The notes under the pieces were generated by a model. That model did no database searches and was not told where the DNA came from. It saw only the letters and a list, made by a program, of their open reading frames with translations. The position numbers and the translations under genes are program-made. A stretch of DNA of 64,000 nt from Arenicola marina (taxonomy: Eukaryota; Annelida; Polychaeta; Arenicolidae): assembly GCA_964019135.1 (NCBI GenBank), contig OZ025248.1, positions 43,951,670 to 44,015,669 on the forward strand, written 5' to 3'. Below, in pieces: positions 36,701-48,700 of the stretch (its first letter is position 1; each line of letters opens with the position of its first letter).

Positions 36701-39700
36701 TAAAGTAGCTAGTAGCATATTTCGCTTCATGTGGCATTCCGTTCGATCCATCATCAACTTAGATGAGACTACAGTACACACGTGGCAGCTATGGGCCTTT
36801 GGTGTGAGACTACAGTACACGCGTAAAAGCTATGGGCCTTTGGTGTGAGACTACAGTACACGCGTGGCAGCTATGGCCTTTGGTGTGAGACTACGGTACA
36901 CGCGTGGCAGCTATGAGCCTTTGGTGTGAGACTACAGTACACGCGTGGCAGCTATGGGCCTTTGGTGTGAGACTACAGTACACGCGTGGCAGCTATGGGT
37001 CTTTGGTGTGAGACTACAGTACACGCGTGGCAGCTATGGGCCTTTGGTGTGAGACTACAGTACACGCGTGGCAGCTATGGGCCTTTGGTGTGAGACTACA
37101 GTACACGCGTAAAAGCTATGGGCCTTTGGTGGGAGACTACAGTACACGCGTGGCAGCTATGGGCCTTTGGTGTGAGACTACAGTACACGCGTGGCAGCTA
37201 TGGGCCTTTGGTGTGAGACTACAGTACACGCGTAAAAGCTATGGGCCTTTGGTGTGAGACTACAGTACACGCGTGGCAGCTATGGGCCTTTGGTGTGAGA
37301 CTACAGTACACGCGTGGCAGCTATGGGCCTTTGGTGTGAGACTACAGTACACGCGTGGCAGCTATGGGCCTTTGGTGTGAGACTACAGTACACGCGTGGC
37401 AGCTATGGGCCCTTGGTGTGAGACTACAGTACACGCGTGGCAGCTATGGGCCTTTGGTGTGAGACTACAGTACACGCGTGGCAGCTATGGGCCTTTGGTG
37501 TGAGACTACAGTACACGCGTGGCAGCTATGGGCCTTTGGTGTGAGACTACAGTACACGCGTGGCAGCTATGGGCCTTTGGTGTGAGCCTACAGTACACGC
37601 GTGGCAGCTATGGGCCTTTGGTGTGAGACTACAGTACACGCGCGGAAGCTATGGGCCTTTGGTGTGAGACTACAGTACACGCGTGGCAGCTATGGGCCTT
37701 TGGTGTGAGACTACAGTACACGCGTGGCAGCTATGGGCCTTTGGTGTGAGACTACAGTACACGCGTGGCAGCTATGGGCCTTTAGTGTGAGACTACAGTA
37801 CACGCGTGGCAGCTATGGGCCTTTGGTGTGAGCCTACAGTACACGCGTGGCAGCTATGGGCCTTTGGTGTGAGACTACAGTACACGCGCGGAAGCTATGG
37901 GCCTTTGGTGTGAGACTACAGTACACGCGTGGCAGCTATGGGCCTTTGGTGTAAGACTACAGTACACGCGTGGCAGCTATGGGCCTTTGGTGTAAAACTA
38001 CAGTACACGCGTGGCAGCTAAGGGTCTTTGGTGTAAGACTACAGTACACGCGCGGAAGCTATGGGCCTTTGGTGTGAGACTACAGTACACGCGTGGCGGC
38101 TATGGGCCTTTGGTGTAAGACTACAGTACACGCGCGGAAGCTATTGGCCTTTGGTGTGAGACTACAGTACACGCGTGGCAGCTATGGGCCTTTGGTGTGA
38201 GACTACAGTACACGCGTGGCAGCTATGGGCCTTTGGTGTGACTACAGTACACGCGTGGCAGCTATGGGCCTTTGGTGTGAGACTACAGTACACGCGTGGC
38301 AGCTATGGGCTTTTGGTGTGAGACTACAGTACATGCGTGGCAGCTATGGGCCTTTGGTGTGAGACTACAGTACACGCGTGGCAGCTATGGGCCCTTGGTG
38401 TGAGACTACAGTACACGCGTGGCAGCTATGGGCCTTTGATGTGAGACTACAGTACACGCGTGGCAGCTATGGGCCTTTGGTGTGAGACTACAGTACACGC
38501 GTGGCAGCTATGGGCCTTTGGTGTGAGACTACAGTACACGCGTGGCAGCTATGGGCCTTTAGTGTGAGACTACAGTACACGCGTGGCAGCTATGGGCCTT
38601 TGGTGTGAGCCTACAGTACACGCGTGGCAGCTATGGGCCTTTGGTGTGAGACTACAGTACACGCGCGGAAGCTATGGGCCTTTGGTGTGAGACTACAGTA
38701 CACGCGTGGCAGCTATGGGCCTTTGGTGTGAGACTACAGTACACGCGTGGCAGCTATGGGCCTTTGGTGTGAGACTACAGTACACGCGTGGCAGCTATGG
38801 GCCTTTAGTGTGAGACTACAGTACACGCGTGGCAGCTATGGGCCTTTGGTGTGAGCCTACAGTACACGCGTGGCAGCTATGGGCCTTTGGTGTGAGACTA
38901 CAGTACACGCGCGGAAGCTATGGGCCTTTGGTGTGAGACTACAGTACACGCGTGGCAGCTATGGGCCTTTGGTGTAAGACTACAGTACACGCGTGGCAGC
39001 TATGGGCCTTTGGTGTAAGACTACAGTACACGCGTGGCAGCTAAGGGCCTTTGGTGTAAGACTACAGTACACGCGCGGAAGCTATGGGCCTTTGGTGTGA
39101 GACTACAGTACACGCGTGGCAGCTATGGGCCTTTGGTGTAAGACTACAGTACACGCGCGGAAGCTATTGGCCTTTGGTGTGAGACTACAGTACACGCGTG
39201 GCAGCTATGGGCCTTTGGTGTAAGACTACAGTACACGCGTGGCAGCTATGGGCCTTTGGTGTGAGACTACAGTACACGCGTGGCAGCTATGGGCCTTTGG
39301 TGTGAGACTACAGTACACGCGTGGCAGCTATGGGCCTTTAGTGTGAGACTACAGTACACGCGTGGCAGCTATGGGCCTTTGGTGTGAGCCTACAGTACAC
39401 GCGTGGCAGCTATGGGCCTTTGGTGTGAGACTACAGTACACGCGCGGAAGCTATGGGCCTTTGGTGTGAGACTACAGTACACGCGTGGCAGCTATGGGCC
39501 TTTGGTGTGAGACTACAGTACACGCGTGGCAGCTATGGGCCTTTGGTGTGAGACTACAGTACACGCGTGGCAGCTATGGGCCTTTAGTGTGAGACTACAG
39601 TACACGCGTGGCAGCTATGGGCCTTTGGTGTGAGCCTACAGTACACGCGTGGCAGCTATGGGCCTTTGGTGTGAGACTACAGTACACGCGCGGAAGCTAT

Positions 39701-42700
39701 GGGCCTTTGGTGTGAGACTACAGTACACGCGTGGCAGCTATGGGCCTTTGATGTAAGACTACAGTACACGCGTGGCAGCTATGGGCCTTTGGTGTAAGAC
39801 TACAGTACACGCGTGGCAGCTAAGGGTCTTTGGTGTAAGACTACAGTACACGCGCGGAAGCTATGGGCCTTTGGTGTGAGACTACAGTACACGCGTGGCA
39901 GCTATGGGCCTTTGGTGTAAGACTACAGTACACGCGCGGAAGCTATTGGCCTTTGGTGTGAGACTACAGTACACGTGTGGCAGCTATGGGCCTTTGGTGT
40001 AAGACTACAGTACACGCGTGGCAGCTATGGGCCTTTGGTGTGAGACTACAGTACACGCGTAAAAGCTATGGGCCTTTGGTGGGAGACTACAGTACACGCG
40101 TGGCAGCTATGGGCCTTTGGTGTGAGACTACAGTACACGCGTGGCAGCTATGGGCCTTTGGTGTGAGACTACAGTACACGCGCGGAAGCTATGGGCCTTT
40201 GGTGTGAGACTACAGTACACGCGTGGCAGCTATGGGCCTTTGGTGTGAGACTACAGTACACGCGTGGCAGCTATGGGTCTTTGGTGTGAGACTACAGTGC
40301 ACGCGTGGCAGCTATGGGCCTTTAGTGTGAGACTACAGTACACGCGTGGCAGCTATGGGCCTTTGGTGTGAGCCTACAGTACACGCGTGGCAGCTATGAG
40401 CCTTTGGTGTGAGACTACAGTACACGCGCGGAAGCTATGGGCCTTTGGTGTGAGACTACAGTACACGCGTGGCAGCTATGGGCCTTTGGTGTGAGACTAC
40501 AGTACACGCGTGGCAGCTATGGGCCTTTGGTGTGAGACTACAGTACACGCGTGGCAGCTATGGGCCTTTGGTGTGAGACTACAGTATACGCATGGCAGCT
40601 ATGGGCCTTTGGTGTGAGACTACAGTACACGCGTGGCAGCTATGGGCCTTTGGCGTGTTACCATTGTCGGATGCATAGAAAAATGTTAGTGAGAAATAAA
40701 ATTCGAGTATGTAACGATAACATTATTACTAAATCAGTCTGACCACATAACTTGGAGTAAAGTTGAAGTTCGACTTGTAAACGCCGTCGTGAAATATACA
40801 GAAAATGACGAATGTGAAGCATTCCCTACATTATGTAACATGTCAATATGTTCTTCAGTCCTGTTCTAGTCCTGTGCACAAGGCTAAATACTCACCATAT
40901 ATAAGCTTAGGATTCACCTTCTTAAGGTCTAATATGACATCCTTCACCTTGTTAAGGAATGATGCTGAGCCAATATAACCTAATAATAAATATATATAAT
41001 AGTACATGGCACCACTTACTTATCATTAGTACACATCATACATGGCAATGAACACTATAACTACTTCAGGATGTTTGCCCCAAAAAAAATATTTCTAAAA
41101 TCAACGGGCCTAAAATATCTTTTTTCAAATTGTGACCATAAATGTAAGAAATATGAATGAATTGCTGTTTTAGGAGGGTTGTGTGCACACTGGGTCGAGG
41201 AAATTCGAGGGACGATGAATGATGAACGGAAGACATGCCACAGATTAGTGTCGCGGGCCCGGAGTCGAACCCACGACCTATTTATCAGCGGTCTAGTGCG
41301 CTAACCACTACACAACGGAGACACCAAATTATGAAAGCGGCTGATGTGTTCAGCACTTACCAGTTAAAACGTGCGAGTAGTGATTGATATTGTTGGCTTT
41401 CAAGCCATCATACAGTTCACCGACTTGATCTGCATTAAGGATCTGACCCTTCCACTCTTGGTATCCTGGCAGTCATGAAGTTTAAGCATGAAGATAGAGG
41501 GCGAGAAATCACAACAGTATATCAGATACACACTCAATGAAACTAACAAAACAGTAAAAGTACTACAGAGCTAACCGTCATCAACAAAAACATTTTCGGC
41601 AGATTAATATGTTAATATGTAAGTAGTGAAGTGTCATAAATACAAAAGTATTCTTTGGTAATGCGTATCTGTAACCACAAAAGTAACTAATTACCGGTAA
41701 TCATTCTTTTGCTCTATTTTTTTTGTGTCAGTCGTATAATTAAGCTTCCTCTGCAATACGTAATTAAATTATGTAAACAGCTTGAATACCCAAGCACTCA
41801 TAGGCGAATAACCTGGGGTGCTTGTAACTTTGGTGAACACCATTATTACATGGGACAATCAACGAGTAACAGCACCATGAACGGTTTCACAAAGGAAAGG
41901 AAAATCATCCATTTAAGTACAGCAGAGCAAAAGCATAAGAATAATCACTTCCTGTGGCCTCCTCAGACCCTGCCTCAGCCTCGCACAACGGAGCCATACG
42001 CTTGTCTTGGGGAGCACAAGTCGACCAACAACAATGCAAACCAAAGAAACTACAGTTAAAAAAAGTGTTCGCCTACAGTAACTTATGTGTGTTTAGATAC
42101 ATCAAAAGCTAATATAAACAAGACAGGTTTCGTCTTTTATTTATTATTTACTTCAGTCTCTAAACAATTCCCTTGAAGGGAAGAAGGGACGGAAAACTCT
42201 TCTAATCATAATGTAATCGGTACACACATAAATTAACACTATAATTTGCAATGACATGATACAACTTAGCTTGAAACACAACTACATATAATATATATAT
42301 ATATATATAAATCCGAAACACAACCTAAAGACTCACCCAACATCCATGACGACCAGCAAATTTGTATGTATCAAGGCATCAATTACCCAGATATTTGGGA
42401 ACAATATGCTTAAGACCGTTAAAATGTACGTATATGGCATCCCCCGCTTACACATTATCATTATAAGATGATGTAGATTGATATTGTGAACATGAACAAT
42501 GCTCATAGTTGTGTAGTTTTGATAGTGAAGAGATCAATATCACTGGTCTTACTGCTAGGAATAACCTCTTCTTCTGATTCTGATAGACATTAGACGTCAG
42601 GACTTAAAATCAAGAGGTGGGAAAGGTGATAGAATGTAGGTAGGTAACAAACGTTAAACTATAGGTAGCAGTCTATGTTGGCCAATCTTTGTGACACTAT

Positions 42701-45700
42701 TAAACTAGTACCGGTAGTATAAACTCCCCTCAAATCTTACGTCAAAGCCAAATATGACATTATTAGTTTTAAATATTACCATTACTTCACATTATTCATA
42801 AAAGTGTATACTAACTGTTAATAACGGTATCTGTCCTACAGGAAAGCTACTCATTTAAATGTTTCATTGGAAGACCTCATGAAATCAAAATCTTTATCTG
42901 GCGCTTCTACGATGTTCTGGGTCTGGCGGTTTATAGGATATTAGAAACACCTCATGTTTCATCGGGTTAAGAATGTCCGTGTAGTTGGCCTCGGCAACCC
43001 AGATACACCAGAAGATTTTCACACATGATGACATGGACAAGTACAAATGTCTCGAATAACAATAACGAAACGGATTACGAACTGGTTCTCGATCTTTGCG
43101 CATCTGATTACGAGAAATCAGAGCTGCCTGGTATATATTAATATATATAATACAACTCCTAGCCAATCTAGGCATGCAGTATTTCAGAATCCCGACTGTT
43201 AGCATGTAGCAACGGTTAACTTTAGAAACCCAAAACCGTTAGTTAGGGAGAAGTCCAATGTAATGTGAATATTGTTGTCTGCTTAAGCAGTGATAGGGTT
43301 AAGGCAAGGAAACTACATTGCGAAGTTTACTTGGCATGCAAAGATATGCGCAAAAAACTATAGGTATCTAACCATGTCGGGACTGATCAGTCCCTCTGTA
43401 TAGGTATCTAACCATGTCGGGACTGATCAGTCCCTCTGTATAGGTATCTAACCATGTCGGAACTGATCAGTCCCTCTGTATAGGTATCTAACCATGTCGG
43501 GACTGATCAGTCCCTCTGTATAGGTATCTAACCATGTCGGGACTGATCAGTCCCTCTGTATAGGTATCTAACCATGTCGGGACTGATCAGTCCCTCTGTA
43601 TAGGTATCTAACCATGTCGGAACTGATCAGTCCCTCTGTATAGGTATCTAACCATGTCGGGACTGAACAGTCCCTCTGTATAGGTATCTAACCATGTCGG
43701 GACTGATCAGTCCCTCTGTATAGGTATCTAACCATGTCGGGACTGATCAGTCCCTCTGTATAGGTATCTAACCATGTCGGAACTGATCAGTCCCTCTGTA
43801 TAGGTATCTAACCATGTCGGGACTGATCAGTCCCTCTGTATAGGTATCTAACCATGTCGGGACTGATCAGTCCCTCTGTATAGGTATCTAACCATGTCGG
43901 AACTGATCAGTCCCTCTGTATAGGTATCTAACCATGTCGGGACTGATCAGTCCCTCTGTATAGGTATCTAACCATGTCGGGACTGATCAGTCCCTCTGTA
44001 TAGGTATCTAACCATGTCGGGACTGATCAGTCCCTCTGTATAGGTATCTAACCATGTCGGAACTGATCAGTCCCTCTGTATAGGTATCTAACCATGTCGG
44101 GACTGATCAGTCCCTCTGTATAGGTATCTAACCATGTCGGGACTGATCAGTCCCTCTGTATAGGTATCTAACCATGTCGGGACTGATCAGTCCCTCTGTA
44201 TAGGTATCTAACCATGTCGGAACTGATCAGTCCCTCTGTATAGGTATCTAACCATGTCGGGACTGATCAGTCCCTCTGTATAGGTATCTAACCATGTCGG
44301 GACTGATCAGTCCCTCTGTATAGGTATCTAACCATGTCGGAACTGATCAGTCCCTCTGTATAGGTATCTAACCATGTCGGGACTGAACAGTCCCTCCGAA
44401 ACAAACATACAGATGCTTATAGTATGTGTGATTATTTCTGATAACATGTCATCAACTCTGATTATATTTGTATTGCTGTAAGCTACTGAGACAACATTTA
44501 GATTCAACATTCCTTTATAATCTTGAATGTGTGCATTGGTAGTAAGTATTGATTTATTTATTACTTAAAATAGATATTACCCGGTGACGCCAAACGAAAG
44601 ATAAAAGACACACTAAAGTCACGTTAGTTTACAAGAAAGCTAAACTGGCCACCAGCCACCTGCCGCGACATTGAAATGGGATTAGATGCAACTGAACTGG
44701 CAATGCGGTTAAGACGAGATTTATGGCTAGATTGGAGAATGTACCTGTGCAGGAACGTGGCATTGTATATCATTGTTGGCTATTAATTGCAATCAAACCC
44801 ACATGTGAATATTTGGGAAGGTAGAACCTTGTAGATGTCAGAATGTGTTATGCGTATGTTCAATTGGAAATAACACCTTTCATCCTCATGTGCAAAATGG
44901 GTTAATATATAAACACATATAGTATAAAAGTCAAAGAAGAGGTAAGAACTATTAATGCCATAGCTATTTACCAACACACAGAAAACATTAAACATCAAAC
45001 ACTATGCAGCATGCCGAAATCAATCAAGTTGGCCATAACACTACCTGTATGGTTTGAAAACTGCACTGAGTTTATGGCATCTACTTCAAAGCCAAGCACC
45101 TGTTGAAGAAAGAAACATTCTACATTGTTTCATAATGCATTAATGGAGTCCAGTTGAAGCCCCCAAAAATCCTCAACGGATTGTACTAGACAATACTAAT
45201 GCATTTTTTTTTACTGAAAACATCATTAACAAGTACGGAGAAGTAGTCGGAACTCCGCATTTCCCACTTCACCATATGACGGTCTAATCCAAGCAAGGAA
45301 TCTGAACATGTTGTACATGACCATCACAGTCTAGGAGTCCAAGCCAAGGCTATTGCCATTTCCTATTTGACTGACACTGTCAATTAACTATTAAGACAAG
45401 CTAAGTGTCCTGGCATGGATCCAAGTGCATGTAAATACAATTCATATTTGACATCTCATATCTCACTGTCTAGTGCAGAGCAGGACTGACTGTGTTTTAT
45501 CACTACATGTATTTACATATATAGAGTCTTCGCTAATTTACAGTCTCTCCTCGGTGAGGGGAGTTCGTGGAGCAGACTATACATATATAGAGCTTAGACT
45601 AGTATGCCACATGTCATGATATTTGAGATATGTTGGTCTTGAATTTGTACAATCAATCTAAAGATTTGACAGGAACTGATTACATATTAAATTAGTGTTA

Positions 45701-48700
45701 CTGGGTGGCTAAAGCATATAGATATGTATACTATGATACCTAGCTATCACTTAACCCATTTGATTCTAGCGTCCTATTTACAGGACGTTCAAGTTTGACC
45801 TACGAGCTGAAATTTGACACATATATACAACCCGTCATGTCTATTTATTGTTCAAACGGGCGCTTCTAGATATCACTAGCGAAGGACGAGATCTTGCATT
45901 GCTCAGAAATTCGTCAATTGTCATGTGACATTTGACATTACCCGAAGTTTTTGCTGTAACGTGGCACCCGGGTGGGGGGGGGTTATGAACGGGGGGGGGT
46001 GCTTTGTTGCCAACCACGATTTTCCCTCAAGTCTCTCAAAAGATACCATCTCCATATTGAACTGGTTATCCAATAACTGTGACACTTATATAGGCAAAAT
46101 GGGGTTTCATTTTTGAAGTGTAGCAGTGACCTTTTATATTTGATGGATTATATTTAACCCGCGACTAGAGCCATAGCCCGGAGACCAGAGCCATAGCCCG
46201 GCGACCGGAGCCATAGTCAAACGTTAGACGCCATAGTCAAGTGCAGGGAGCGTTAGTTCAGCGCACGGAACCATAGGCCGTGCCCGGAGACATAGCCCGG
46301 AGTAAAAGTTGGCGCCCGGTGCTATAGCCCGGAGCCACAACCTTCGCCCAGAACCATAGTCCAGCGAGCGGAGCCATAGTCCAGCGGAGAAAACCATAGC
46401 CTGCGTCCGAAGCCATAGCCCTAACCCATAGCCTTCGCCTGGAACCACAGTCCAGCGAACGGAGCCATAGTCCAGCGCAGAGAGCCATAGCCCGGAGCCT
46501 GGAGCACTAGACCAGACTGAAGCCATAGCCCGCGTCCAGACCCATAGCCCACACCCGGGAGCGTGGATCCAGCGCATGGACAAATAGCCAGTGCTCCAGA
46601 AGAGGGCTAGTCCAACCTATGGAGCCATAGCCCACGCTCCGAGTCATTGCCCGGAACCATAACCCGGATCCGGAACAACAGTCCAGCGCACGGATCCATA
46701 GCCTCGGCCCTGAACTACAAGAAATGTTCCTAGAATAAACCGTAGAGTGATTTATGTATGTGACTTGTATCCTGTTGTCCCTAGCGTCCTATATATAGGA
46801 CGCCCAAAATGTTCATATTCAAATGAAGCGAAAGCTTTCAGATTCCAGACATTTCTTTTTGTCGTTCTTGATGATAATAAACTGCACAAAAGTTAAAACT
46901 TGCTTTTTTTTTGTCGATGCGGTCTATGACTGGGCATGGGTTAATTTTCTTTGTAAACTTGAAAGTTATATATTAAGCCTATAATAGTAGAACTTGGCAT
47001 ATGACAGACAGTGGCGGATCTAAGGGGGGGGGGGGAGGGGGGTTGCAACCCCCCCCACTCGGGAGCCAGAACATACAACATACATGTTAAAGTCCCAAGT
47101 CTTTAGAGAGCAACCCCCCCCTTGGGAACCTGAACATACACTGTTAAAGTTGGGTTCTCTAAGCCCCCCTCCCCCCCCCCCCCCCCCCCACCGGTCACAA
47201 GTTTTCAGAGCGCACACTCCTCGGTCGGAAGTTTCAGAGAGCAACCCCTCCCTTGGCAAATTACTAGATCCGCCCCTGACAGATATATCTAAAGATGAAT
47301 ATGTTTAGATTATATAATATAGTTTATATTATAATTACTTTAGCCTTTCAATCCAAATGTAACTGGTCGGATATTACAGATTACAGTGTTAACATTAAAA
47401 ATGTAAACATGGCTAAGATGTTTGTGTTGCTCCCCCAGGCTTATACAAATATATTATATATACAATAACAGATAAGATAAACATCAGTCTTCCCCAGGTT
47501 TGTTGGTCTCAGTGACTCAAGTCTCACATATGTTGTCAATTAAGACTTATCATGTTTAAGACTTCTGGACCAATTCTGTGTGTGCTACATGTGTGAGTCC
47601 ACTGAGCAAGCAGGTTTCCTAGTACACAAGTGGTTCCCCGAGATGACCTCCTGACCTGCCCACGACCCTGCATCCTCAGATGGGCCAGTCGCTTGTATGA
47701 CCTATACAGCAAGTAAAAGGCTTATTCCAAATTCTAACCTGATGAATGAGGTTATAGGCTGGAAAACAAAAGTAAATAAAAAAGTTATGCTTCCACTGAT
47801 CCTAGCTTTGCAATTAAAAAAAGCTTGAAGTATTGTGTATTATGGCAAAACTTGTGTAATCCTTTTGCATTCATATTACTTGATCACATACATGCATATG
47901 TAAAACTTGCAGTGAAGCACTTTGCTGGTAAATATGAGCCTGGCGGTGGTAGCCTGCTAGGGAAGGGAGCGGAATGGTGTAGTGGTGTGACAGGCAGGTG
48001 TAAGGAGACATCTCTAGATATTGTGAACAATTTTGACTTAAATTATTTACTCAAGAAGTGACAATGGAAAGTGCAACTGACACTTGATAAGAAGTTTCAA
48101 AGGGGAGGATGAGTTGTTTGACATGTTTTTACTTAAATAGATATTCGAGTGACTGATTTCAATTTGATGCTGGATGGTATTCTAATATTCTGGGCTGCTG
48201 AAGTAGATACTGCCACTCACACTCGGTCCATGAGTGTCCATGACGTACTCATGAGTAAACAAATGAAACAATCAAACAAAATTTGCTTATCAAAAACATT
48301 GTTATGTTTCTAGCTCTAATGTAAACATTTTCCCCATCCAAAAAAGTTCTACCTGCCCACAGGATAGCCCTGAAACATCCCTTTCTAGGCACGCTCGGTA
48401 AACCGATCGATATATCATATTATATAAAGTATATACCTCCTAGACATCTATCCAATATAAATTACTGGTGCTGGCTATAGCCATTCCATGGCTAGATCCA
48501 TATTGGAATGGATAATATCACATCCATCATTATGGAACTATGTTTGAAGGGGATAGGAGGCAAAGACTATATTCTATATTGATCATAGACAGTCTGATAG
48601 TAGCATAGTGTGATAGTTTTTGCCAATAATCAATAAATATTGTTAAAAAAACAAAAACATTTAATACTTCTGATAAGTCTGATACTTGATAATCTGGATT

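Noticed and set aside
36764-40742. Open frames reading [20 protein letters not shown] and similar
   Set aside because: They are translations of the 41-bp tandem unit; three units make a 41-residue cycle with no independent coding evidence.
41245-41328. Functional tRNA gene in PDXK intron 3
   Set aside because: A- and B-boxes are present but the anticodon arm does not fold well and a SINE body follows directly.
41709-42059. 116-codon plus-strand frame in PDXK intron 2
   Set aside because: Antisense to the gene, no domain, ordinary intronic composition.
46224-46583. 119-codon minus-strand frame
   Set aside because: Translation of the degenerate AGCCATAGCCCGG minisatellite.
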